From: JAAEPI01 sp964352625
GTDB lineage: Bacteria > Bacteroidota > Bacteroidia > Cytophagales > Cyclobacteriaceae
Direction: 5' to 3'
Length of the DNA: 64,000 nucleotides
NCBI GenBank assembly: GCA_964352625.1
Contig: CAYGSD010000002.1
Span: forward strand, 186,001-250,000
The position numbers and the translations under genes were made by a program. This document shows, piece by piece, positions 27,919 to 35,845 of the stretch (its first letter is position 1; every line of letters begins with the position of its first letter). A model generated the notes under the pieces. That model was given only the letters and a program-made list of their open reading frames with translations. It ran no database searches and had not been told where the DNA came from.

Positions 27919-29648
27919 TGCTGAGTACAGAAAGTCTATATACAAGAGTAGAAAGAAAAACTAATGGTGTTTTTTATACCCCTCGATTTCTTTCCGATTA
28001 TTTGTCTTTCAAGGTTTTTGAAATCATTAGAAAAGAAGGAGAGTTAAATATTCTTGACCCAGCATGTGGTGATAATGTGTTATTGAATTCATTTTGTGAG
28101 CTACTTAAAGAAAGGGATTCCAATACTCATAATGTTGTTGGTGTTGATATCGACGATAATTCTATTTCTCGCTCTTCAGGTGAATTGAAAAGTACTTTTC
28201 CAAAATTTACATTTTCATTTGTTGAGACGGATTCATTAAAACCCTTCAATAGTCAAAGTTGTGAAACTGGTTGGACCGAATTGAGAGATAAAATTGGATC
28301 ACCAAAATTTGATGTTGCTTTAAGCAATCCGCCGTGGGGGTCAGATTTAAGTGGATATTCAAGAAATTATCTATCCTCAAATTTCAATGTGGCTAAAGGG
28401 CAATTTGATACTTACAATTTGTTTGTTGAGTTAATTCTTAAGAATTTAATTGATGGTGGAGTTTATGGGCTTATACTGCCAGATTCGATATTTAACCAAG
28501 AGCATTCAAGATTGCGATCATTACTCGCTACAGAAACATCCATTTGCTTAATTTCTAGACTGGGAGAAAAGATTTTCCCTGACATAAATAGAGCCTGTGT
28601 AGTAATAGTTGGGAGAAATGAAAGACCTGACAAAAGCCAGGTTGTTGATTGTTTTAGATTGGATTCTAGGAATAAAAAGGATGTTCTAAGTAAAACGAAT
28701 ACACTTTTGGAACTTGAAAAATCATATAGTCACAAAGTAGCACAATCAAGATTTCAGAATAATAAAAATTTCTTATTTGATATTGATGTAAAATCAAATG
28801 ACCTATCTACAATTCATAAGATAACTTATCAAGGAAAGTTTTTAGGAGATTACACAACCAGTACCCGCGGAGCAGAAATTTCAAAGAAAGGCGAGATTGT
28901 ACAATGTCCGTCATGTAATAAATGGATGCCTACCCCAAAAGCTAAAGTTCATAAATGCAATTCTTGCGGTATTGAATTTCATTTAAGCGATGCTTTACGA
29001 GAAAACATAGTTTTAAATCATAATGGACAAGGGAATATTCCTTTAAAAGTTGGTGAAGACCTTTTTAGGTTTACGTCAAGAACTAAGAGCTGGCTTAATA
29101 CAACTAAGGACGGAATAAACTATAAGGCACTTTCAATATATGAAGGCAAAAAGATTTTAGTCCGTAAAACGGGAGTTGGTGTAACTGCAAGTTTAGATTA
29201 TGATAATTCTATTACGAATCAGGTTGTTTACATACTAAAACTGAGACCACAATGGGAAAATGTAATTACCCTTGAATTTGTTCTTGCAGTATTAAATTCT
29301 AGAGTGATGACCTATTTCCTGATTAAGAAGTATGGTGAAAATGAATGGAAAAGTCATCCATATTTAACTCAGTCAATGTTAGCCAATTTACCATTTCCCG
29401 AGATTAATTTGAATTCTGTTGAGTTGATCACAGAAATTGTGAGAAATGAAGTCCGAAAAAGTAAGGGTCAAAATATTTCCAAAGAATCGGATATATATAT
29501 TGAATATTTGATTGCCCAATTATATAGGCTTTCTGAACAAGACTATTCTATAATATTTGAGGCTTTACAATCATGTCAACAACTTAAGCCTATAAGTAGA
29601 CTTCTTAATTGTCAATCTAGAGAAATATTCGAAAAGCATGGGGTATAG
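27918..29648 (+). CDS. N6-adenine DNA methyltransferase, Eco57I/TaqI type, with zinc ribbon (cassette 2)
   Basis: A 576-residue methyltransferase. FYTPRFLS and LDPACGDNVLL form the SAM-binding region (about residues 19-55), and SNPPWGSD near residue 137 is the catalytic NPPW motif of N6-adenine enzymes. The middle contains two CxxC pairs (CPSCNKW and CNSCGIEF), a zinc ribbon inserted in the probable target-recognition region. The C-terminus resembles TaqI-type recognition domains. It sits between the regulator and a second methyltransferase, overlapping both. No nuclease domain is seen at its N-terminus, so it is a modification subunit. Confidence 0.88.
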   Translation: MLSTESLYTRVERKTNGVFYTPRFLSDYLSFKVFEIIRKEGELNILDPACGDNVLLNSFCELLKERDSNTHNVVGVDIDDNSISRSSGELKSTFPKFTFSFVETDSLKPFNSQSCETGWTELRDKIGSPKFDVALSNPPWGSDLSGYSRNYLSSNFNVAKGQFDTYNLFVELILKNLIDGGVYGLILPDSIFNQEHSRLRSLLATETSICLISRLGEKIFPDINRACVVIVGRNERPDKSQVVDCFRLDSRNKKDVLSKTNTLLELEKSYSHKVAQSRFQNNKNFLFDIDVKSNDLSTIHKITYQGKFLGDYTTSTRGAEISKKGEIVQCPSCNKWMPTPKAKVHKCNSCGIEFHLSDALRENIVLNHNGQGNIPLKVGEDLFRFTSRTKSWLNTTKDGINYKALSIYEGKKILVRKTGVGVTASLDYDNSITNQVVYILKLRPQWENVITLEFVLAVLNSRVMTYFLIKKYGENEWKSHPYLTQSMLANLPFPEINLNSVELITEIVRNEVRKSKGQNISKESDIYIEYLIAQLYRLSEQDYSIIFEALQSCQQLKPISRLLNCQSREIFEKHGV

Positions 29649-30765
29649 ATATATTGGTTCAAAGGATAAGCTTTCGGATATCGTTATTGATCATATTCAA
29701 CGAATAAAGCCTGATGCCGCACATATTATTGATTTGATGGCGGGAACAGGTCTTTTTTCATTGGCACTTCGCGAGAGAGGATTTCAGGTGTCTGCTGTAG
29801 ATGTGATGACTTATTCATATCATCATCTGAATGTCCATTTACATTTATATAAAACACCATTATTTAAAGGACTTGAAAAGATAGAATTCAATACTTCAGA
29901 TACAATAAGTCTCTTTAATCATGAAGACCAATATGAAAAGGTTCTTAACCATTTAAATAAATTAACTCCTATTGAGGGTTATTTTCATAGAGAGTTTAGT
30001 CTTGAAGGAAGACCTGTTAACAGTAATAAACCTAGGAATTATTTTACTGCTGCAAATGCTTCAAAAATTGATTCAATCCGTAAGGAAATTAAGAGTTGGA
30101 AAGAGAATAATTTAATTACAGAATTTGAGCATTCTCTTTTGCTACATGACCTAATTATGGCTGTAAATGATATTGCAAACATTGCTGGTACTTATGGGCA
30201 CTATTTGTCGAAAACAATAAAGAGAGCGAAGGATCCTATTCAGCTTAGGAGAACTACATTCTCAAGTGTTGGTAGGCTTTCCGATCATAAAGTCTATAAG
30301 GGATATGCAGAGGAAGTCGCCCCATCATTGGAAGCTGATTTTTGCTATATAGACCCTCCTTACATTAAGCGGCAATATGCTGCTAATTATCACGTTTTGG
30401 AGACTATTGCTCGAGAAGATGAGCCGGAAGCAATTGGGGATAGTGGATTAAGACCTTGGCGAGATCAATATTCTAACTTTTGTTCTAAGGTAAAAATTAG
30501 AAATTCCTTTGAACAGATTTTAAGGTCTGTATCTGTCGAAGATTTCTTAATAAGCTATAGTGAAGATGGATTACTTTCTCTAGAGGACTTACGTTCGTTC
30601 TTATCTGAATTCGGTGAGGTGTCAGTGAACAAGATTCCATATAAGAGGTTCAAGAGTAATAATAGCAGAAAGAATCCTATTTTAAATGAATACCTTATTC
30701 ATCTTACAAAATCTAGTCAGCTAGAGACCCATCAACAACTCGCATATGATCTGGATGCCAAGTAA
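29638..30765 (+). CDS. D12-class N6-adenine DNA methyltransferase (cassette 2)
   Basis: A 375-residue enzyme of the Dam/D12 class. The N-terminus MGYRYIGSKDKL is the usual phosphate-contact motif. The SAM motif is LMAGTGLFSLAL, and the catalytic motif is YIDPPYIKRQY near residue 240. Two methyltransferases in one restriction system usually mean an asymmetric recognition sequence, each modifying one strand. The 3' end runs 53 bases into the convergent HNH gene. Confidence 0.9.
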   Translation: MGYRYIGSKDKLSDIVIDHIQRIKPDAAHIIDLMAGTGLFSLALRERGFQVSAVDVMTYSYHHLNVHLHLYKTPLFKGLEKIEFNTSDTISLFNHEDQYEKVLNHLNKLTPIEGYFHREFSLEGRPVNSNKPRNYFTAANASKIDSIRKEIKSWKENNLITEFEHSLLLHDLIMAVNDIANIAGTYGHYLSKTIKRAKDPIQLRRTTFSSVGRLSDHKVYKGYAEEVAPSLEADFCYIDPPYIKRQYAANYHVLETIAREDEPEAIGDSGLRPWRDQYSNFCSKVKIRNSFEQILRSVSVEDFLISYSEDGLLSLEDLRSFLSEFGEVSVNKIPYKRFKSNNSRKNPILNEYLIHLTKSSQLETHQQLAYDLDAK

Positions 30766-31762
30766 TTTCGTAGTTTCGATTGTTAATGCTGATAGTCAAT
30801 TTATTGTCCTGAATAAGGCTTAAATCAATTTCTGATACCTCTGCATAATGAAGCATCCTGTGAATCAATGGACTAACAACTATTGCATTCGCATATGAAT
30901 CAGAACCGTTTTCCCCGAGAGGAATTAAATGATGCACCTCAGAGTAATATTCGCCGTTTTGTTTGACAAATGTGTATTGATCCCCTGTTATCTGGCAAAG
31001 CCCGTTATACAATTGCTTTAGATTTCTAACTAATCTGTTGTTTCGTTTCTTAATTCTAAATATTCGTTCCACTGTTTGAGGTTGAGTACCAGATTCTACT
31101 AATTCTTGTAGAGCAGGCGAGGTGTCCTCAAGTTCCAAATCAGTCTCGATATCTTCAGAGGTAGGGATATCATTGGAAATCGATTCTGCTGTAAAATGGA
31201 ATGGCCATATTCGGTTGTTAGTATCAATAAAAAGCTTTCTTTTGAATTTTAAGTATCCAGCAGAATCTTCGGTAAACATTCGTTCTAAGCTTCTATCGCT
31301 TACCCAAGTTGAAGGAACTTGATCTTGTAAAAACCATCCAGCGTAATAAAGATCATCGTATGTTTTAACAATATAAATTACTAGGTTTTCGCTTGCAGGA
31401 TTATAGTCTTCTGGAAACCCATTATCAGGGTGCCAGGCTGGAACTCTATTTGCCTGACGACTATGAATTTTTTGTGACGCAATACTTACTGATGCTGTTC
31501 TTCGCTGATAAATCTTAAGATTCTGAGTTCCATTTATTCCGAAACTATTTATTTCAAATTCCCATACAGGTCTTCCACCTGCGCCAGTGTCTGTATTATT
31601 CCCTAGGAATTCAAACCATTTCTCAAGTCTAATTTCAGCGGTAGGAAAATCAATGTATGACTGGCCACCACCACCAACTTCTTCTCCTCCAACTTTATTG
31701 ATGTGTCGGAAGTCAGCATATGTCATTCTTCTAAAGACAAGGCTTTTTACTCGTTTTTCCAT
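30713..31762 (-). CDS. HNH restriction endonuclease (cassette 2)
   Basis: A 349-residue protein. The C-terminal ~90 residues hold an HNH nuclease: CQITG, then EVHHLIPLGENGSDSYANAIVVSP and HRMLHYAE, giving the His-His, Asn and His ligands in order. The N-terminal 230 residues contain SRQANRVPAWHPDN and probably recognise DNA. It is the only nuclease in the cassette and so the likely partner of the two methyltransferases. It overlaps the regulator upstream by one base and the D12 methyltransferase tail-to-tail by 53 bases. Confidence 0.85.
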   Translation of the reverse strand: MEKRVKSLVFRRMTYADFRHINKVGGEEVGGGGQSYIDFPTAEIRLEKWFEFLGNNTDTGAGGRPVWEFEINSFGINGTQNLKIYQRRTASVSIASQKIHSRQANRVPAWHPDNGFPEDYNPASENLVIYIVKTYDDLYYAGWFLQDQVPSTWVSDRSLERMFTEDSAGYLKFKRKLFIDTNNRIWPFHFTAESISNDIPTSEDIETDLELEDTSPALQELVESGTQPQTVERIFRIKKRNNRLVRNLKQLYNGLCQITGDQYTFVKQNGEYYSEVHHLIPLGENGSDSYANAIVVSPLIHRMLHYAEVSEIDLSLIQDNKLTISINNRNYEITWHPDHMRVVDGSLAD

Positions 31763-31968
31763 TAGAACAATTCTTTTAAGCTCACATTGAGTGCATTAGC
31801 AATTTTTTCAATGTTTAATAGACTTATATTTTTCTCAGCTCTTTCCACCATGCCAATATAGGTTCTGTGCACGCCTGCTCTGTAGGCTAATTCCTCTTGA
31901 GATAAACCTCTCTCAGTCCGAAATTTTCTAATTGTATTTCCAAATTCAATTAATAAGGTAGACTTCAT
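31762..31968 (-). CDS. Controller (C) protein, XRE family (cassette 2)
   Basis: A 68-residue single-domain helix-turn-helix protein: LSQEELAYRAGVHRTYIGMVERAEKNISL is the classic C-protein signature (here split by describing residues 23-51), ending LNVSLKELF. C proteins delay endonuclease expression until methylation is done. The gene overlaps the HNH gene start by one base, so the two are translationally coupled. Candidate C boxes lie 18 bases upstream. Confidence 0.88.
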   Translation of the reverse strand: MKSTLLIEFGNTIRKFRTERGLSQEELAYRAGVHRTYIGMVERAEKNISLLNIEKIANALNVSLKELF

Positions 31969-31985
31969 ATGTTGTGGAATATGCT

Positions 31986-32041
31986 ACTTATAGTGTTCAC
32001 AAAGCTATTGTTTGAAATAGCCTAAGTCTACATACTATAGT
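31986..32041 (-). promoter_or_regulatory. Candidate C boxes for the controller protein
   Basis: Two palindromes lie before the controller gene: ACTTATAGT at 31986-31994, which fits the GACTTATAGTC-type C box of many restriction systems, and ACTATAGT at 32034-32041. Their distance from the start codon is right for autoregulation. Binding is inferred from this match only. Confidence 0.45.
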
Positions 32042-32105
32042 TAGCACAACCACTAAACAGTCTTGTATTCAGAAGATGTTTATCGATTGGGGATGGATAG
32101 ATTAC

Positions 32106-32198
32106 AGCTCTTTTGGTTTTTCTGGGTTGGTGTTGCGGTGGCAAAAACCAAATGTGCTAAAATGTGCGGTGGGTCTACGTTACGGCATGAAACCTAAC
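32106..32198. repeat. Cassette-leader repeat
   Basis: A 93-base sequence, nearly identical to 39674-39766, running from AGCTCTTTTGG to the box ACCTAAC. It forms the first ~90 bases of cassette 2 on the - strand. Confidence 0.85.
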
Positions 32199-32423
32199 GA
32201 CCAGATATAGCACGTGCCTCTGGCCTTTGTAAATTCTGATGAAGGTAGCGAACCTGCCGGAGCGAAAAAAGTGGCAGACGGAAATTGCGTACCACAAGTC
32301 AAATGCTCCACGCACAAAAGTTGATAAATAGCTCAGAAGTATCATGGCGGCAGAGCGCGGGATGTTATGCACCTCACTTGGCAGATTGCTCAGTAGAGGT
32401 ATGTGCTATATCGTCTGTTAGGT
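32192..32423 (-). other. attC-like site of cassette 1
   Basis: 232 bp. Left box ACCTAAC (perfect RYYYAAC), spacer GACCA, stem GATATAGCACGTGCC; right arm reverse-complemented ACCTAAC, spacer AGAC, stem GATATAGCACATACC. Both stem differences are G-T wobbles on the + strand. This site best fits the published end-box consensus. Confidence 0.85.
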
Positions 32424-32553
32424 TTTCGTGTTTTTCTCCGTCCCGTTTCTCCGTTCCTGTTAGTTCGTTCGTCCGGTGCGGTGGGAGCAGCCATACTCTT
32501 TGGCAGGTTTTGGTTGTGGGTCGAGTCGTGCGACCTGACAATGTGTATGGATG
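32417..32553. repeat. Cassette-tail repeat, long copy
   Basis: About 137 bases shared with 27381-27520, starting at the attC box. It lies downstream of the last gene of cassette 1 on the - strand. No gene is seen in 32424-32583. Confidence 0.75.
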
Positions 32554-32583
32554 CTAGGGGAGGTTTTGATTCATGAGCCCATT

Positions 32584-33081
32584 TTATGAGTTACATAATT
32601 CAAATAGTTCAAACCAGTAACGTTCGTCCCAATACCTTCGTGAGTTCCATGATGTTGATGGTAATACAAGAACTCTTGACTCTCCTATTTTCTTATTCTG
32701 AAGGCCATAGTCGACCAGACTTGTGACTCCTCTGAAACCGAAAACAAAAGATGCTGCTGTCTTGCCATTGAAAGCAATGAATTTGGGTTTATAAATTTCC
32801 ATTTTTATAAGGAAACCCTCTACTTCATAGGCCTCCTTACTTATTTGATTATCGTTACCCGATTCGGTGTGTACTAAGTCCGTCAAGCCTACTTTGAATT
32901 GGTTTATTCCAAAGCATTCATTTGGACTAAGTTCGTGGGTAGTGAAGCCAACTTTATGAAGTATTCCATAAAACTTGTTGCTATGACCAGCATAGTAATA
33001 CCCCAAACGTGCAGAAGCCTCACCCTTTGCTGTTCCACAAAATACCACATCCAAATTCTCTGACAAGACATCCTTAAGCAT
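32584..33081 (-). CDS. Uracil-DNA-glycosylase superfamily protein, Mug-like (cassette 1)
   Basis: A 165-residue protein with the Mug/TDG fold signature: LDVVFCGTAKGEAS, then YYYAGHSNKFYGIL and LSPNE, and a C-terminal LPSTSWNSRR loop. In Mug the first motif is GINPG with the catalytic Asn; here it reads GTAKG, so that Asn is replaced. I chose ATG 33081 because the next upstream ATGs extend into the neighbouring gene, while MLKDVLSENLDVVF is the natural family start. It overlaps the 119-residue gene by 8 bases. It might excise a modified or unusual base from invading DNA, which is inference. Confidence 0.78.
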   Translation of the reverse strand: MLKDVLSENLDVVFCGTAKGEASARLGYYYAGHSNKFYGILHKVGFTTHELSPNECFGINQFKVGLTDLVHTESGNDNQISKEAYEVEGFLIKMEIYKPKFIAFNGKTAASFVFGFRGVTSLVDYGLQNKKIGESRVLVLPSTSWNSRRYWDERYWFELFELCNS

Positions 33082-33433
33082 CAGATTCGGATTTGTACGG
33101 AGTATGGATTTGGGTGTAATATCTACCATGCTTTGGGTGAACACCGGTTATTTCTAAAAATCTGGACTCCTTGAAGTCAAACTTGTTAAAATCAACGATG
33201 TACTCGGTTGGAACCGAAGTAGTATCAATGTAAGAGTCGGTGAAATAAAGTGTTCCCATATGAGGGTAGTCAAAATGAACCCTGACGTGACAGTCTTTAA
33301 AGTTGTGAGTGTTTTTTGAATGGGTGATTCTTACTTCTGCATAAAAGTCAATAACACCATATCGGTTTTGTAAACGAAAGGTTGAAACGAAATCCTTGAG
33401 TGCCCCTTGCGAATCGATATCTTCTTTGGTCAT
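33074..33433 (-). CDS. Unrecognised 119-residue protein (cassette 1)
   Basis: I do not recognise this protein. It is soluble, rich in aromatic residues and His, with alternating beta-strand-like patterns (GVIDFYAEVRITHS, HVRVHFDYP, TLYFTDSYI). It has no signal peptide or membrane span. It overlaps the glycosylase-like gene by 8 bases, which suggests that the two work together. The 82 bases to the right hold only its leader. Confidence 0.65.
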   Translation of the reverse strand: MTKEDIDSQGALKDFVSTFRLQNRYGVIDFYAEVRITHSKNTHNFKDCHVRVHFDYPHMGTLYFTDSYIDTTSVPTEYIVDFNKFDFKESRFLEITGVHPKHGRYYTQIHTPYKSESDA

Positions 33434-33515
33434 TTTAAATTCGCTGGATATGCTGTTAAAATTTCGGATGGTTTATGCAACATGGCAATGTGAACTGCTA
33501 TCAAATTTCTTATTC

Positions 33516-35054
33516 CTATTCGGAGCGATCGTTTACAATTTCAAAAGGTATTCTCAATAAATTGTCTTTAATAAACTTTATTGTATCGTGATTTAATTTT
33601 CCAGTTTTTTGATAAGCTTTCCATTCGGCTACACCATCGTATACTACTTGTCGGATAAAAATTGCTACACCATTTTCTTTGTTTTTACTTTCTATGTCTT
33701 TCCAGTGTGGGTGATTTGGGTTAAAGACCAATACAATTAATGTTCTTCCATCTTCAATTTCCTTAGATGAGTCAGCAATGATATACGGATCATACGGAGA
33801 CATGTCTTCGTCAGTATAGAGATTTATCATTAATTCATTCAAACTAATGATGATTGGTTCGCTAATTCTTTTTATCACTGCTTGCAATAGATATTTATTA
33901 GAATCTGCAAGTGCCTCCTCAGGAGGGATTTCAATGTTTTCTAAAAGGTCTGACGCCTCTTCGCTAAGTAATTCTTTAGAGATTTCTTCAAAACCAATTA
34001 ACACATCTGATACGCTTGGAGCCCCTTCGATAACATTTACTCTACGGGTGGAAGCGATTCGTTTAATCTCAGCGAGTTCTTCAACCAAAATTTCTTCCAC
34101 AATTTCTTCTTCTTCGCCTGTCCACAAGATTTGATCCTTTGTGTGACTTACATCAAAATCATCTATAAACAGTTCACCTACCATTCGTTGATTAACCAAA
34201 TCGTTTCTACCACCGTCTTGGTCTCCAAAAATTAAGTCTGGCCGATAATTGGGGTTAATTACTCTGTTATTTTGGACTAATGCGAAACCAGCTTTTCCCC
34301 TGCCTCCTTTTTCTAAAACGCCAGCCCATCCTTTAACAGATTTTCCGTTAACATCGAAATCAAGTTCCCTTTTTACAATTTCTCCTTCAAAGTTCTGTAG
34401 AAGTTGATCTTCAATAGGCGTCCATTCCAAAGGCTCAGAATTCCAATAAATTTCAATTTCATTTGATATAATATCATATCTGTAAATTGAAGAGAGGTAT
34501 GATTTTACTTTTCCTATTGTTTGACCAACAAATCTCTTGTGTAAATTTTCAATCGTTATGATTGTAAAGTGTTTTTCAGGCTCAATATTCTCTTGCTGAA
34601 TATCAAGTTTTATACTGCCTCCACTGATCTCCGCAATGTTTACATTAATGATATACTTTTTATCGACACCTAACATACTTGTTTCTACAGTCCATGTATC
34701 ACCTAACCAGAATGATGCTGTTTTCATTCCAAGACCATACTTACTTCTCCCTTTATCATTTTCAGGTTTTTGACCAGCATTGAACGCTCTTCTTAATACA
34801 GGTTCATCCATTCCAATAGAATTGTCTTCAATCCTAAAATAATCTTCTGATAAGTCATTGCCTCGGTGATAAAGTATGTCTACGGCAAGTTTATTTCCTT
34901 CTTCTTTTAGGGCTAAACTGAGTTCCTCTTTATGATTTACATAGGCCTGAGTTGAATTATCAACAAATTCTGAAAGAGCGTACCAAAGTTTGTATGATAG
35001 TCTTTTATATGATTCGGCTATGTTCGCAGTAAATGTTAATTCTAAATTCTCCAT
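33516..35054 (-). CDS. MORC-like GHKL ATPase (cassette 1)
   Basis: A 512-residue protein whose first half is a GHKL ATPase domain: N box ALSEFVDNSTQAY (about residues 26-38), G1 box IEDNSIGMDEP, G2 box KYGLGMKTASFWLG with the lysine typical of MORC-type ATPases. A second beta-rich transducer-like domain follows (about 180-300). MORC-like and MutL-like ATPases were noted by others in bacterial restriction-modification neighbourhoods. It is two bases downstream of the nuclease-like gene and probably works with it as an ATP-dependent clamp on DNA. Confidence 0.85.
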   Translation of the reverse strand: MENLELTFTANIAESYKRLSYKLWYALSEFVDNSTQAYVNHKEELSLALKEEGNKLAVDILYHRGNDLSEDYFRIEDNSIGMDEPVLRRAFNAGQKPENDKGRSKYGLGMKTASFWLGDTWTVETSMLGVDKKYIINVNIAEISGGSIKLDIQQENIEPEKHFTIITIENLHKRFVGQTIGKVKSYLSSIYRYDIISNEIEIYWNSEPLEWTPIEDQLLQNFEGEIVKRELDFDVNGKSVKGWAGVLEKGGRGKAGFALVQNNRVINPNYRPDLIFGDQDGGRNDLVNQRMVGELFIDDFDVSHTKDQILWTGEEEEIVEEILVEELAEIKRIASTRRVNVIEGAPSVSDVLIGFEEISKELLSEEASDLLENIEIPPEEALADSNKYLLQAVIKRISEPIIISLNELMINLYTDEDMSPYDPYIIADSSKEIEDGRTLIVLVFNPNHPHWKDIESKNKENGVAIFIRQVVYDGVAEWKAYQKTGKLNHDTIKFIKDNLLRIPFEIVNDRSE

Positions 35055-35056
35055 AG

Positions 35057-35845
35057 TTAATTCTCTTTTAAGAAGTAATCCTCCTTGTCTGATTTAATGA
35101 GAAAGTATTGTTTCCGGACATTTAATGGATTAAGACCGACTGGGATTAGAATAGTTCTGGGCCCATGGTTTTGTCTTTCCCATAAAGTCTTCCTGCCATC
35201 GTAATAAATTATTTGACGTTCCTTATGCTTTATTGAAAGCAAATCACCTTTATCAACTATTAGCGTATTAGCGGGGTGCTTTGGAAAGCGGCATCTTGAT
35301 CTACCTATCTCGAACACTGGATATTGCCCATCCAACCTATATGCTTCTACACCGTCTGGATGATCGTACAGCGCAAACACCATAATTCCAGTTCTAGGGT
35401 ATGCCATAACATCATCGGCCCACCTCGGATATTCGTTTACCATAACTAAAACTTTTGGTGGATCAGCCCGAATCAGGTTTTCTAATTTGGCTTGATCAAG
35501 AGAAGAATTTTTGCTCACTAAATATTTTGTAATTGCACGAGCATTATATCTACCTTGACTAAAAACTCGGATTTGTTTTTCAGTATGACCTTTAAACGGT
35601 TTTTTGGCTAATTCAACCTCTATTACATACCAGACACTATAATCCTTCTTTATTAAACATAAATCAGGGTCACTAGACTCACCATTGTAATGTATGGTTT
35701 GTTTTAATGGCAGCATGTAATAATCAGGAAATACCTCATCAGCTTTGGATAAGATGGTCACTTCAAGGTCATCTTCTACATATGTTCCAGGCATAAATTC
35801 TTCATACCAATCGTCGAGTATCAGTAATTTTGACTTCCCTCTCAT
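35057..35845 (-). CDS. Putative PD-(D/E)XK-type restriction nuclease (cassette 1)
   Basis: A 262-residue protein. Residues ~55-80 read SDPDLCLIKKDY then VWYVIEVELAKKPF, which fits the D...ExE/K active-site pattern of PD-(D/E)XK enzymes; the following helix KGHTEKQIRVF is also typical. The rest is not recognised. It overlaps the methyltransferase by 4 bases and is followed by the MORC-like ATPase, which makes it the best candidate for the cutting subunit. The family assignment is from motif reading only. Confidence 0.65.
   Translation of the reverse strand: MRGKSKLLILDDWYEEFMPGTYVEDDLEVTILSKADEVFPDYYMLPLKQTIHYNGESSDPDLCLIKKDYSVWYVIEVELAKKPFKGHTEKQIRVFSQGRYNARAITKYLVSKNSSLDQAKLENLIRADPPKVLVMVNEYPRWADDVMAYPRTGIMVFALYDHPDGVEAYRLDGQYPVFEIGRSRCRFPKHPANTLIVDKGDLLSIKHKERQIIYYDGRKTLWERQNHGPRTILIPVGLNPLNVRKQYFLIKSDKEDYFLKEN

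Noticed and set aside
16383..32423. The palindromes as REP elements, MITEs or terminators
   Set aside because: They occur only at gene-unit boundaries, differ in stem sequence, keep a constant end box and spacer plan, and lack terminal transposon repeats or T-runs.
16383..32423. A + strand reading direction for the array
   Set aside because: Most cassette genes, the recombinase position, the CGTTR-type end on the left and the + strand wobble pairs all support the - strand direction.
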